A stretch of DNA of 64,000 nt from Rhizobiaceae bacterium. Its GTDB lineage: Bacteria; Pseudomonadota; Alphaproteobacteria; Rhizobiales; Rhizobiaceae. Shown in pieces: positions 55,095-63,700 of the stretch (the stretch's first letter is position 1; each line of letters starts with the position of its first letter). A program made the translations under genes and the position numbers. The stretch spans positions 186,001-250,000 of the forward strand of contig JAHBYV010000002.1 in NCBI GenBank assembly GCA_019635795.1, in the 5' to 3' direction. The notes beneath the pieces were generated by a model that had not been told where the DNA came from, ran no database searches, and was given only the letters and a program-made list of their open reading frames with translations.

Positions 55095-55777
55095 TTTTTC
55101 TTCGTTTCTTCAGGCGGGGGAACATTCGACTTTTGTTTGCATGATTTGAGCCAAACGTCATAAACCGGGTGCTCAACAGCGCTAATGCCTGGACTTTCTG
55201 CGAACATCCAACCAGTGAATATGCGCCGAATCTTCCGGTCGAGCGTGATTTCATCCACTTCGACAAACGAATCCGTTTTGGGCTCCTCAGCATCTGGTCG
55301 TGAGTAGCAAACCTTCGGCGTTACCTGCAGCGCGCCGAATTGCACCGTTTCGTTGATATAAACGTCGAAGCTGGTGATCCGTCCCGTTATTTTGTCGAGA
55401 CCCGCGAACTCGGCCACCTTATTTGAAACACGAACGACCTTCTTTTCCTTTTCAGGAACGATCTCTTCGGCAGTCCCTCCAGATGGCGGCTGCGGTGGAG
55501 GCACAGGCTGCCCCTGCTGCTCGGGCAATGGCCATTCCTGGCCACTTTGGCCCTGCTCCAATTCGTCTCCCGGCAATGGCAAATCCTGTGGTGGGCGTGG
55601 CGGAGGTAATTCCTGCGTCGAAAGAGGCGGAAGCTCTTCCGACTCGATCGGTGGAAAACCTTCTATCGGAGGCAATTCATCAATTGCATCTTGCGCATAA
55701 GTAATCGTTCCCGCGAACATCGATGCGGAGAATGCAACAGCGCCGATTAAAGCGCGGATGGATATTTTGTCATTCAT
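55091..55777 (-). CDS. DUF2155 secreted proline-rich protein
   Basis: 228 residues from the ATG at 55777 ([20 protein letters not shown]) with a signal peptide cut after TYAQ. About 90 residues rich in Pro, Glu and Gln follow ([18 protein letters not shown]), then the DUF2155 core: [76 protein letters not shown]. The role of the family is unknown; the product should be periplasmic. It lies 82 bp downstream of the NDUFA12-like gene. Confidence 0.88.
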   Translation of the reverse strand: MNDKISIRALIGAVAFSASMFAGTITYAQDAIDELPPIEGFPPIESEELPPLSTQELPPPRPPQDLPLPGDELEQGQSGQEWPLPEQQGQPVPPPQPPSGGTAEEIVPEKEKKVVRVSNKVAEFAGLDKITGRITSFDVYINETVQFGALQVTPKVCYSRPDAEEPKTDSFVEVDEITLDRKIRRIFTGWMFAESPGISAVEHPVYDVWLKSCKQKSNVPPPEETKKN

Positions 55778-55859
55778 GCAGCTGCGCCGGCCCAAAGCGT
55801 CGTCATAAACCAACGCCTAAAGCCGAAATGTGGCGGAAAAGGCGTGGCGCATGTCTTGT

Positions 55860-56258
55860 TCATCCACCCGGCGTCCAAGCATCATAATCGCCGGTAACCT
55901 GAGGACGCCGCCCCGCACCCAGAATGGAGCCTTTCGGACGATAGGCCTCCGGAGTTCCAGTCAGATTGGGCTGATGCGGCTTTTGCCATTCTCGTGGCTG
56001 ATAGTTCTCATCGACGGGCGGGGTGTCCACGCGGTGATGAATCCAGCCGTGCCATCCGGGAGGAATGCGTGAAGCTTCCGAAACGCCGTTATAGATAACC
56101 CACCTACGGGTGCGGCCCTCTGAATCTTTGCCGCCCTCGTAATACGTATTGCCCTGTTCATCCGCGCCGACCTTGTTGCCAAAGCGCCATGTATGAAAGC
56201 GCGTGTTCAAGGTCTGGCCGTTCCACCAGGTAAAAAACTGGGTGAAGAAGGTTTTCAT
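55860..56258 (-). CDS. NDUFA12-like complex I accessory subunit
   Basis: 132 residues with the NDUFA12/B17.2 core: NTRFHTWRFGNKVGADEQGNT, YYEGGKDSEGRTRRWVIYNG, IPPGWHGWIHHRVDTPP. In mitochondria and alphaproteobacteria such proteins associate with NADH:ubiquinone oxidoreductase on its peripheral arm. There are no nuo genes in the window. A basic C-terminal tail (GAGRRPQVTGDYDAWTPGG) follows. It has a divergent CAP-domain neighbour at 56395. Confidence 0.93.
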   Translation of the reverse strand: MKTFFTQFFTWWNGQTLNTRFHTWRFGNKVGADEQGNTYYEGGKDSEGRTRRWVIYNGVSEASRIPPGWHGWIHHRVDTPPVDENYQPREWQKPHQPNLTGTPEAYRPKGSILGAGRRPQVTGDYDAWTPGG

Positions 56259-56394
56259 TTCAATCCTCGGCCTGCAATCGCCTCATCGCCTTATGGCTTT
56301 GCCAGCACATTCTTGCAAGCACCTAGCGCAAACCAAATGACGCATACCAGCAAGAAATGGCACTTGGCCGCGCCGCGTGCTATCGATAGTCCGC

Positions 56395-56850
56395 ATGAAA
56401 GCATCGACCAGGTTCCCTGCCAGTTTGCTGGCATTATATTTTGCGGTGGCGGGATGCGCCATAGGGCCGACTGGAAAAGGCTATCACGGCCCTACCGCCC
56501 TGCCCGAGATTCGGTCTGCCAACGGATTAAGTCCGCTCATGCAAGATGCATCTTTGACCCGCGCGGCAGCAATTCAGGCCGCCAGCATGGCAAAGTCGTC
56601 CAGCATGAATCACTCCACCGTCACTGGCGGCTCGTTTTCTGCGCGGATGAAACATGTTGATACGCGCGGCGGGGCTGCGGAGAACATCGCATATGGCGGC
56701 TTCGGGCAGGATGAACTGTTTACGCGCTGGATGAATTCGCCGCAGCATCGCCGGAATATTCTCAATCCCAGCTTCACACGTTACGGACTGGCCTCCTCAC
56801 CGGCGAAGGATGGAAAGCGCCGCTACTGGGCGCTTATCCTTGCCAAATAA
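56395..56850 (+). CDS. CAP-domain lipoprotein
   Basis: 151 residues from the ATG at 56395 (MKASTRFPASLLALYFAVAG, lipobox VAGC). The CAP/SCP domain is seen as RSANGLSPLMQDASLTRAAA, MNHSTVTGGSFSARM, GGAAENIAYGGFGQDELFTR, WMNSPQHRRNILNPSFTRYG. Histidine and glutamate positions typical of the CAP cavity are present. The substrate or ligand is unknown. Its stop is immediately adjacent to the gatB stop (convergent, no gap). Confidence 0.9.
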   Translation: MKASTRFPASLLALYFAVAGCAIGPTGKGYHGPTALPEIRSANGLSPLMQDASLTRAAAIQAASMAKSSSMNHSTVTGGSFSARMKHVDTRGGAAENIAYGGFGQDELFTRWMNSPQHRRNILNPSFTRYGLASSPAKDGKRRYWALILAK

Positions 56851-58350
56851 TCATTCCACGCCAAGCTTGGACTTCACCAGATCATTTACGGCCTGCGGAT
56901 TGGCCTTTCCACCTGTCGCCTTCATGACCTGACCGACGAACCAACCGGCAAGCGAAGGCTTTGCGCGAGCCTGTTCGACCTTATCAGGATTGGCCGCAAT
57001 AACTTCGTCCACGGCCTTCTCAATCGCGCCGGTGTCGGTGACCTGCTTCATGCCGCGCGATTCGACCAGCTCCTTGGGATCGCCCCCTTCATTCCATACA
57101 ATTTCGAATAGATCCTTGGCGATCTTACCGGAAATCGTTCCTTCCTTGATAAGATCAACGATGGCACCAAGCTGAGATGGCGAGACGGGCGAATTTTCAA
57201 TGGATTGCCCAGCTTTGTTCAAGCTTCCCATAAGATCGTTGATAACCCAGTTGGCGGCCAGCTTCCCGTCCCGTCCCACTGCAACCTTTTCGAAATAGTC
57301 CGCAATTGCCTTTTCGGAAACCAGAACCGAAGCATCATAGGCTGAGAGACCCATGCTCGTGATGAGGCGCGACTTCTTGTCGTCCGGGAGTTCCGGCAAA
57401 TCCGCGGCCAAGGCATCCACAAAAGCTTGATCGAATTCGAGCGGAAGAAGGTCAGGATCAGGAAAATAGCGATAATCATGCGCTTCTTCCTTTGAACGCA
57501 TTGATCGCGTCTCGCCCTTGCTTGGATCGAACAGCCGCGTCTCCTGATCAATAACACCGCCGTCTTCCAGTATGCCGATCTGCCGCCGTGCCTCGTATTC
57601 TATCGCCTGACCAACGAAACGAATCGAGTTGACGTTCTTGATCTCGCAGCGTGTCCCGAACGGTCCGCCTGGCTTGCGAACGGAGACGTTAACGTCTGCT
57701 CGCATTGACCCTTCGTCCATATTCCCGTCACAGGTGCCCAAATAGCGAACGATGGTGCGGAGCTTGGTCAGAAATGCTTTGGCTTCGTCTGAAGAGCGCA
57801 TATCCGGCTTGGAAACGATTTCCATCAGCGCCACACCGGAGCGGTTAAGATCCACATAGGACATCGTCGGATGCTGGTCGTGCATGGACTTTCCAGCATC
57901 CTGTTCCAGGTGCAGGCGTTCAATGCCGACTTCAATGTCTTCGAAGTTTCCCTTTGAATCCGGACCGACCGAAACTGTAACGGTTCCCTCACCCACAATA
58001 GGCTGCTTGTACTGCGAAATCTGATAACCCTGCGGCAAATCAGGGTAAAAGTAGTTCTTGCGGTCGAAAACTGATTTGAGGTTGATCTGTGCGCGCAAAC
58101 CCAGCCCGGTACGGATGGCCTGCCGCACGCATTCCTCGTTGATAACGGGAAGCATTCCCGGCATTGCGGCATCCACCAAACTTACATTCGCATTCGGCGC
58201 AGCGCCGAAAGAAGTTGATGCGCCGGAGAACAGTTTCGAGTTTGAAGTGACCTGCGCATGGACTTCCATGCCGATGATAACTTCCCAATCGCCAGTGGCG
58301 CCGGGAATCAAACGCTTCGGGTCGGGCGTGCGGGTGTCGACGATGCTCAT
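56851..58350 (-). CDS. gatB: Aspartyl/glutamyl-tRNA amidotransferase subunit B
   Basis: 499 residues. GatB signatures are [63 protein letters not shown] and a YqeY-type C-terminal tail (LVKSKLGVE). GatB, with GatA and GatC, converts Glu-tRNA-Gln or Asp-tRNA-Asn into the amide form. gatA and gatC are not in the window. A 98-bp gap separates its start from the CBS-domain gene upstream. Confidence 0.97.
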   Translation of the reverse strand: MSIVDTRTPDPKRLIPGATGDWEVIIGMEVHAQVTSNSKLFSGASTSFGAAPNANVSLVDAAMPGMLPVINEECVRQAIRTGLGLRAQINLKSVFDRKNYFYPDLPQGYQISQYKQPIVGEGTVTVSVGPDSKGNFEDIEVGIERLHLEQDAGKSMHDQHPTMSYVDLNRSGVALMEIVSKPDMRSSDEAKAFLTKLRTIVRYLGTCDGNMDEGSMRADVNVSVRKPGGPFGTRCEIKNVNSIRFVGQAIEYEARRQIGILEDGGVIDQETRLFDPSKGETRSMRSKEEAHDYRYFPDPDLLPLEFDQAFVDALAADLPELPDDKKSRLITSMGLSAYDASVLVSEKAIADYFEKVAVGRDGKLAANWVINDLMGSLNKAGQSIENSPVSPSQLGAIVDLIKEGTISGKIAKDLFEIVWNEGGDPKELVESRGMKQVTDTGAIEKAVDEVIAANPDKVEQARAKPSLAGWFVGQVMKATGGKANPQAVNDLVKSKLGVE

Positions 58351-58448
58351 ATCAATCCAGTTCGCAAATATCTGTCGAAAGACAAATTCAGGATTTCGCT
58401 AGAACAATCGTCGCCTTGTTGCAACCTCTGCCGAAAAGTCCTGCCGCG

Positions 58449-58880
58449 TTAGGCTGTCGCTATATAATTACGTATCTCCTGCGCCTCACGCTCGACATCT
58501 TCGATGCGGCGCTTAACAACATCGCCGATTGATACGATCCCATCCAGCAAGCCGTCCTTTTCGACCGGCAAGTGACGGAACCGCCCACGCGTCATGATCT
58601 CCATAACCTCGTTTATGGTGTGGTTCTCGTTACAAATATTCACTTTTGGGGTCATCGTTTCGCGCACGGTGAGATCAAGAGCGGAAGCGCCGGATTTTGC
58701 AATTGCGCGCACGATGTCGCGCTCGGAAAGAATGCCGACGATTTTCCGGTCTCCATTGGTAATAACAAGCGCGCCAACGCGGTTTTTTGCTAGAACCTGA
58801 ACTGCATTCGCCAAACTATCATTGGGACCGAGCGTCAGAACATCATGGCCCTTCTCTTCCAGAATGGATTTGACCGTCAT
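58449..58880 (-). CDS. CBS-domain pair protein
   Basis: 143 residues from the ATG at 58880 (MTVKSILEEKGHDVLTLGPN). Two CBS domains form a Bateman module: LANAVQVLAKNRVGALVITN, GILSERDIVRAIAKSG, and MTPKVNICNENHTINEVMEI, HLPVEKDGLLDGIVSIGDVV. Such modules bind adenosine nucleotides and usually regulate a partner; no partner is fused. The upstream in-frame extension to 59033 lacks homology and is left out. Confidence 0.9.
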   Translation of the reverse strand: MTVKSILEEKGHDVLTLGPNDSLANAVQVLAKNRVGALVITNGDRKIVGILSERDIVRAIAKSGASALDLTVRETMTPKVNICNENHTINEVMEIMTRGRFRHLPVEKDGLLDGIVSIGDVVKRRIEDVEREAQEIRNYIATA

Positions 58881-58953
58881 CCCTTCCTCCTTCCGCTGTG
58901 CGAAACGAAATGCTCGTCGCGTAAGCGCATGTTGCGCCTGCATCCGGGGGTTT

Positions 58954-59676
58954 TCAAGTGTATGGCGAAATAGTTGCCGGAGCACGGTCAAACAATCCGA
59001 GCAATAGGAATCCTGCAACGAACCCACCAACATGCGCCTCCCAGGCGATGCTGTTTGACATGCCGGGCGTGCCCAGAAGCCCGATCAACAGGTTTCCACC
59101 CATCCAGATCACAATAAAGATAAGGACCTGCGGAGAACGCAGAGAGGTGATGAGCGGCAATAAGGGGCCCGCATAAGCAGGTTTGTCTGAATAGCGATTG
59201 ACGCGAAACAGATAGCGTGGCGTTGCCGCCATCATTCCTGCAATCGCACCCGACGCTCCTACGAGCGGTGTATCGTCAGTGGGGTGCAACAAATAGTGCA
59301 ATCCCGCAGCAGCGGCAGCACAGACAACCCAGAATATTACAAATCGTAGTGCTCCAATCCGATTTGCGAGCGGTGTGCCGACGGCCGCCAGCCAAACCAT
59401 ATTGACCGCCAGATGCGTCAGCCCACCATGCAGAAATGCATACGTCACAGGTGTAGTGAATGCATATATATCTACAATATAATATCCGGAATACCTGATC
59501 GGAATGAAAGCTCCACGGATCAGCAGCTCCAATTGGCTGCGCGGCGACATAATATAGTCCTGCAGGAGTTGGAGCGCGACGCAAATGCCGATCAGCGCAA
59601 TCACTATTGCCGGCAGGTTGAAAAGCGGCTCGCGCTTTGTATGGCGCAAATATTCCCGCGATTCACCATCACTCAT
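58954..59676 (-). CDS. Rhomboid family intramembrane serine protease
   Basis: 240 residues, six predicted membrane helices. The catalytic dyad is S142 in LVGASGAIAGMMA and H215 in WEAHVGGFVAG, and the HGGLTHLAVNMVWLA segment holds the conserved histidines and asparagine of helix 2. Rhomboids cleave membrane-embedded helices; the substrate is unknown. It is the last annotated minus-strand gene before a gap that carries the small-RNA candidate. Confidence 0.93.
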   Translation of the reverse strand: MSDGESREYLRHTKREPLFNLPAIVIALIGICVALQLLQDYIMSPRSQLELLIRGAFIPIRYSGYYIVDIYAFTTPVTYAFLHGGLTHLAVNMVWLAAVGTPLANRIGALRFVIFWVVCAAAAAGLHYLLHPTDDTPLVGASGAIAGMMAATPRYLFRVNRYSDKPAYAGPLLPLITSLRSPQVLIFIVIWMGGNLLIGLLGTPGMSNSIAWEAHVGGFVAGFLLLGLFDRAPATISPYT

Positions 59677-59750
59677 AGCCGCCTCTTAATCCGAATCCCT
59701 CGATCAGTTCGAGCACCATGCTGGCAGCCCATGGCGCTATCAAGGCCAAG

Positions 59751-59857
59751 AAAAAAAACAAAGCCGTCCAAGACTTTGCTTGAACGGCTTGCGGAAACAC
59801 CCGCAATTATTGACTGGAAAGCTGCGATACAAATTTGCCAACCTCATAATGACCGCT
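59751..59857 (-). ncRNA. Candidate small RNA with double-hairpin 3' end
   Basis: On the minus strand a promoter (see next entry) predicts a start near 59857. The transcript would end with two consecutive hairpins: TTGCGG-GTGTTT-CCGCAA (59806-59789) and a longer stem AAGCCGT(T)CAAG / CTTG(G)ACGGCTT (59790-59761), followed after TG by eight T residues (59758-59751). This is the shape of a Hfq-associated trans-acting RNA of about 107 nt. No protein-coding gene lies upstream on this strand for the terminator to serve. I cannot assign it to a known alphaproteobacterial RNA family. Confidence 0.65.
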
Positions 59858-59863
59858 CTGAAG

Positions 59864-59891
59864 CTTATAAGCAACATAAACCATCTGTTAA
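59864..59891 (-). promoter_or_regulatory. Predicted sigma-70-like promoter of the small-RNA candidate
   Basis: Minus-strand -35 TTAACA (59891-59886, five of six match TTGACA), 16-bp spacer, -10 TATAAG (59869-59864, five of six match TATAAT). Two GTTAAC palindromes (59887-59892 and 59910-59915) overlap and precede the -35 box; they resemble CtrA half-sites (TTAACC) but the paired spacing does not match the full consensus. Confidence 0.5.
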
Positions 59892-60020
59892 CCCTAACAC
59901 ATCCTCGTGGTTAACAAGATGGCCGGGTTTGGCATGGGTCGTGCAGTGCAAAGGTACAAAGGAGCACGTACCGCTGATTCTTGAGACAGATGCAGCGACT
60001 GCACGGCGGAGTGTGATGAA

Positions 60021-60665
60021 ATGAAACAGAATGCATCGGTTGAGCTGTTTCACTATTGGAACCGGTTGCGAGACGGTCGACCCGCGCCAAAGCGCACGGA
60101 AGTCGAGCCGGCAGAAATAAAGGGCCTTTTGGCCGATACGTTTATCCTTGAGCGAGATACGCGAGGTGAAGCTGTATTTCGTCTTGCCGGAACCCGACTA
60201 TGTGCAGCCTATGGCCGGGAGTTGAAGGGTTTCTCATTTGCCTCCCTCTGGCGCGCGCGGGACCAGAAATTGCTCAAGAGAATGCTCGACGCAGTTTTCG
60301 CTGACAGTTCCGTCGTTGTCGTTTCTTTCGATGGAATAAGTGGCAATGAAAGATCGTTAAGCTTCGAGCTGGTCATTCTTCCGCTCGATAATACCGGCGA
60401 AGGAGCGCGTGGACTTGGGCTTATAACCGCTTGTGAACGCCCCTACTGGCTTGGTGCGGACCCAATTGTTGATGCCAACATATCATGCGCGCAGATTTTT
60501 GACCCCTCTCGCGAACCAGTCACTTTGCGACAGTCATCGACACCCCAGGCGGAAGAGCCGTCAACTTTTAACGAAGACTCATCACAGATACTTGGCAGTG
60601 GCCAACACCCCATCGCAAAGCGCGTAGGCCATCTTCTCGTTCTCGACGGCGGACGCACAGAGTAA
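60021..60665 (+). CDS. PAS-domain protein (PAS_5 type)
   Basis: 214 residues. A single PAS domain spans about 1-150: SVELFHYWNRLRDGRPAPKRTEV, FRLAGTRLCAAYGRELKGFS, FDGISGNERSLSFELVILPL. The C-terminal 60 residues are low-complexity and acidic. This family is abundant in Hyphomicrobiales and has no output domain, so it may sense a ligand and act through a partner. It precedes a PilZ protein by 114 bp. Confidence 0.85.
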   Translation: MKQNASVELFHYWNRLRDGRPAPKRTEVEPAEIKGLLADTFILERDTRGEAVFRLAGTRLCAAYGRELKGFSFASLWRARDQKLLKRMLDAVFADSSVVVVSFDGISGNERSLSFELVILPLDNTGEGARGLGLITACERPYWLGADPIVDANISCAQIFDPSREPVTLRQSSTPQAEEPSTFNEDSSQILGSGQHPIAKRVGHLLVLDGGRTE

Positions 60666-60779
60666 AACGTCCTATTTAGCTAACCTGTACTAGTCTACAT
60701 TACTCGATATTAACACCTTGAACGCTAGTATTCTTGTGCGCGACTGAACCGGGGGGTTGTGCGCAATTGGCAGGATGGT

Positions 60780-61385
60780 ATGTCTTCGATGGATCTGGCA
60801 ACCCTTGGACCTCACGAGCGCCGTGCATTTGAACGCGTTAAGGTCGCGCTTCGTGGACGATTCATGCTTGAAGATCGCTCTGAGCATCCGTGTCAGGTTT
60901 ATGACATGTCACCCGGTAATATTGCTCTCATTGCGGATCGTATCGGCGAACCTGGTGAAAAGGTTATTGCTTACCTCGAACATGTCGGGCGCATTGAAGG
61001 TGTGGTAACGCGCACCTTCGAGGGCGGTTTTGCGATGACCGTTCTTGCGAGCGAGCGAAAGCGCGAGAAGCTTTCCGTACAACTTTCATGGCTTGTGGCA
61101 AGGCAGAAGCTCGGCCTTGCTGAAGACCGCCGACATGATCGCGTTGCCCCACGCAATCCATTCACTTCCTTGCGTATGGACGATGGACGCAGCTACGAAT
61201 GCCGGATTATTGACCTGTCTCTTTCGGGCGCGGGCATCGAAATCGACGTTCGGCCAGCTATTGGCTCGCAGGTGACTCTTGGCACAATGCGCGGAACCGT
61301 GGTGCGCCATTTTGAAGAAGGCATCGCAATCGAGTTTGCGTCGCTTCACGATCAAGAAGAACTCGATCAGCAATTTTCAAGCTAG
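60780..61385 (+). CDS. Tandem PilZ-domain protein
   Basis: 201 residues from the ATG at 60780 (MSSMDLATLGPHERRAF), preceded by AGGATGG; a GTG at 60759 is an alternative. Two PilZ modules are visible. The first has RRAFERVKVALRGRF and YDMSPGNIAL; the second has DRRHDRVAPRNPF and IIDLSLSGAGIEID with the full RxxxR and DxSxxG motifs for cyclic di-GMP binding. The first module's second motif is degenerate. It likely acts as a c-di-GMP receptor next to a PAS protein and a LapG-like protease. Confidence 0.88.
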   Translation: MSSMDLATLGPHERRAFERVKVALRGRFMLEDRSEHPCQVYDMSPGNIALIADRIGEPGEKVIAYLEHVGRIEGVVTRTFEGGFAMTVLASERKREKLSVQLSWLVARQKLGLAEDRRHDRVAPRNPFTSLRMDDGRSYECRIIDLSLSGAGIEIDVRPAIGSQVTLGTMRGTVVRHFEEGIAIEFASLHDQEELDQQFSS

Positions 61386-61593
61386 TTTCAGTACTCAGCC
61401 TTGCGTCTGACCAATGATGGTGCGCATCATTCATCCGACTATATACCTAGCGCAAAAATACCCTACGATTTTAGTTCGAATTTTAATAATATTGTTTTCC
61501 GCCCCCCTCGATTTTACTTAAAATTATGCAGATATATTTTGCTGTGGATAAATTGAATCCTGTCATCGTCTTTCGTAATGGGGAGACGGACAG

Positions 61594-62196
61594 ATGCGGA
61601 CAAGTGGATGGGTGGCCTGTGCCATCTTGGCAGGCTTTGCTACTGGGGCAAATTCGCATGTATATGCTGCAAACAATTCTATGGTTACGGGTGGGCGCAC
61701 CACGCAACCGATAGGCCACTATGAGTTCTGCAAGCGACTGCCGACCGAATGCAAGCCACAAAGCATTCCCGTAGAGCCAATGGTGGCAACGCGCTCTATC
61801 ATGAGCAAGATCAACGCCGTTAATAGTCGGGTAAACAACCAGATTGTGCCAAAAACCGATATGGAAATTTGGGGCAAAGACGAGGTCTGGTCATTTCCGA
61901 ACGGTGTTGGTGATTGTGAAGACTATGTTCTCGAGAAGAGACGGCTGCTTATTGAAGCAGGGTTCTCACCCTCGAACGCCCTCATCACAGTGGTTCGTCA
62001 GCCAAATGGGGAAGGACATGCGGTTCTCACGGTAAGAACCACGGCGGGAGATTTTATTCTGGACAATCTCGAAGCCGGCGTGAGGCGTTGGGACGAAACA
62101 CTTTATACCTATCTGAAAAGGCAGTCTGAAAAGAATCCTGGCCAGTGGCTTTCCATAACGGATGGCCGCGCGGATGCTGTTGCCAGCGTGCGTTAA
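61594..62196 (+). CDS. Bacterial transglutaminase-like cysteine protease (LapG-like)
   Basis: 200 residues with a signal peptide (MRTSGWVACAILAGFATGAN, cut near VYAANN). The catalytic triad is C108 (VGDCEDYVLEKR), H142 (GEGHAVLTV) and D157 (FILDNLEAG), as in the BTLCP/LapG family. LapG cleaves adhesins at the cell surface under c-di-GMP control via LapD. No LapD or adhesin gene is adjacent. A good ribosome binding site (GGGGAGA) precedes the ATG. Confidence 0.9.
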   Translation: MRTSGWVACAILAGFATGANSHVYAANNSMVTGGRTTQPIGHYEFCKRLPTECKPQSIPVEPMVATRSIMSKINAVNSRVNNQIVPKTDMEIWGKDEVWSFPNGVGDCEDYVLEKRRLLIEAGFSPSNALITVVRQPNGEGHAVLTVRTTAGDFILDNLEAGVRRWDETLYTYLKRQSEKNPGQWLSITDGRADAVASVR

Positions 62197-62257
62197 GGTC
62201 TGAAGCGGAAACCCGGTCAAGTCCCCACCTTCCCTGTCCCCAATGACCGGGCGATAA

Positions 62258-62287
62258 GGAGCCGGCCCATGTCCCAGGGTCGGCTCC
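62258..62287. terminator. Hairpin between convergent LapG-like and carbonic anhydrase genes
   Basis: GGAGCCGGCCC pairs with GGGTCGGCTCC over 11 bp (one wobble), with an 8-nt loop. It lies between the convergent stops at 62196 and 62300. There is no clear T-run on either side, so its use as a terminator is plausible but unproven. Confidence 0.45.
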
Positions 62288-62299
62288 ACTCGTTTGAAA

Positions 62300-62821
62300 C
62301 TAGACCGCTCGCAGGGTGTTTTTGAAATGTTGTGCTTTGGCTACGTAATGCGCCGAGGATTCGCGCAACCTGGCGATGCCTGCTTCATCCAGTTGACGAA
62401 CGACGCGGGCCGGTGATCCCAGGATCAAAGAACCGTCTGGAAAGCTCTTGCCTTCGGTTATGAGAGCACCTGCCCCGACCAGACAGTTGTCGCCGATACG
62501 CGCACCGTTGAGAATAATGGCTCCCATGCCAATCAATGTGTTGTTACCGATTGTGCAGCCGTGCAGCAACGCACGATGTCCAATAGTGCAGCCCTTTCCA
62601 ACAGTGACAGGAAAATCTGCGTCGGTATGCACCATGGTATGCTCTTGCAAATTTGTATCATCGCCAATGATGATTGGTTCGTTGTCACCGCGCAGCACGG
62701 CACCAAACCAGACACCCACATTTGCGCCAAGTGAGACCTTCCCAATCACTGCGGCGCTGGGGGCAATCCAGACAGAGTCGCCAAAACCGGGTGCGTCTCC
62801 ATCCAAAGAATATGATGACAT
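62300..62821 (-). CDS. Gamma-type carbonic anhydrase family protein
   Basis: 173 residues with left-handed beta-helix hexapeptides: [77 protein letters not shown]. Histidines in [18 protein letters not shown] and nearby supply the zinc site typical of gamma carbonic anhydrases. Related proteins (YrdA, PaaY) are enzymes or acyl-CoA thioesterases; the exact activity is open. It lies 6 bp downstream of a small membrane-protein gene. Confidence 0.93.
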   Translation of the reverse strand: MSSYSLDGDAPGFGDSVWIAPSAAVIGKVSLGANVGVWFGAVLRGDNEPIIIGDDTNLQEHTMVHTDADFPVTVGKGCTIGHRALLHGCTIGNNTLIGMGAIILNGARIGDNCLVGAGALITEGKSFPDGSLILGSPARVVRQLDEAGIARLRESSAHYVAKAQHFKNTLRAV

Positions 62822-62827
62822 TTTCTG

Positions 62828-63097
62828 CTACTGGCCTCTCACTATTAAGACTAACTGGAACATGGCAATCGCCAAGCCTGTTGTCCACACCAGCGCCGTT
62901 GAAATGCAAGCTATAAGAAAGCGGGTGGATATGTTTCTCTCCGCCCAATCTTTCAGGGCCTCCGCCGAGAGCGCATAGGGAGCTACCAATGCCGAAATCG
63001 GCCCGCGCGCAGAGACGCGTTTCATTTTGCGACCGATTTTCCGCGCACGCTTGCAATTTGAAGCAATTGCCGCTGTCGCGACAGTTGAAAGCTGCAT
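62828..63097 (-). CDS. Small one-helix membrane protein of unknown function
   Basis: 89 residues from the ATG at 63097 (MQLSTVATAAIASNCKRARK). One hydrophobic helix is evident near the C-terminus (FLIACISTALVWTTGLAIAM), preceded by an amphipathic stretch ALSAEALKDWAERNIS. I recognise no domain. The gene is plausible because it is 6 bp from the carbonic anhydrase gene and has a continuous frame without a better alternative; codon use looks ordinary. A later ATG (MKRVSARGPIS) is possible. Confidence 0.5.
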   Translation of the reverse strand: MQLSTVATAAIASNCKRARKIGRKMKRVSARGPISALVAPYALSAEALKDWAERNISTRFLIACISTALVWTTGLAIAMFQLVLIVRGQ

Positions 63098-63340
63098 ATT
63101 CAAGTTCCGTTTCCCACGATCAGGCGAGTTTCAGATCGTATGTGGCAAGCTTTATGCCATTTCGCATGTGCCGCATTGAAACAGCGGTCGCGTTATCCGG
63201 AATAGGAACTGCTGTGGATTAATCTTATCAGAGAACCATGAAGCGCTGCGTCCAAACCATCATGGCTCGCAATCGATAAGTTATTGTTTCTTTAGATTTT
63301 GCCTATCGCTAAGACAGCACGCATTGAAAAATGCAACGAT

Positions 63341-63374
63341 GAAACGCGCCCGCTCCATGCTTTGAACGGGCGCG
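63341..63374 (-). terminator. Rho-independent terminator of the DUF3126 gene
   Basis: A stem CGCGCCCG / CGGGCGCG (63345-63352 and 63367-63374, 14-nt loop) follows the 63394 stop on the minus strand and is trailed by TTTC. The stem is strong; the U-tail is short, so efficiency is uncertain. Confidence 0.65.
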
Positions 63375-63393
63375 CATTCTTAATTGGCGTGAA

Positions 63394-63597
63394 TTAGTTC
63401 AGATCAATGTCGAGAATCGCCATCGAGAAATTATAGTCGCCCTCTTCCTCATCCTTATAGACAAGGCCGAGGAACTCGTCTCCCATATAAACTTCAGCAG
63501 AGTCGTCTTTACGCGGACGTGCTTTGACCTGCAGATTCGGATTCTGGAAAACGCGCTTGAAATAGGCTTCCAGCTTCCTGATTTCTTCCGGTTTCAA
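63394..63597 (-). CDS. DUF3126 family protein
   Basis: 67 residues (MKPEEIRKLEAYFKRVFQNP, KARPRKDDSAEVYMGDEFLG, ending FSMAILDIDLN), a complete DUF3126 protein. Translation starts at a TTG preceded by GGAGG seven bases upstream, and this matches where homologues begin. The family is small, acidic at the C-terminus, and of unknown function. It follows cysE on the same strand with 103 bp between them, as it commonly does in relatives. Confidence 0.9.
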   Translation of the reverse strand: MKPEEIRKLEAYFKRVFQNPNLQVKARPRKDDSAEVYMGDEFLGLVYKDEEEGDYNFSMAILDIDLN

Positions 63598-63700
63598 GGA
63601 AAACCTCCAGTCGGATTTGTAATGAACGCTGCTTCTGGCACGCGCCGACCGTTGAGTAAAGGCGCAAAGGGCGCGATGAAAGCCGCTTCAGCACTTGCCC

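Noticed and set aside
59731-60024. 97-residue plus-strand frame ending in an ATGA overlap with the PAS gene
   Set aside because: Overlap with the next gene is suggestive, but codon use is unlike that of its neighbours, no domain is seen, and the minus-strand promoter, hairpins and T-run explain the region better as a small RNA.
61412-61430. AATGATG-GTGCG-CATCATT hairpin after the PilZ gene
   Set aside because: A 7-bp stem without a T-tract; too weak to call a terminator.
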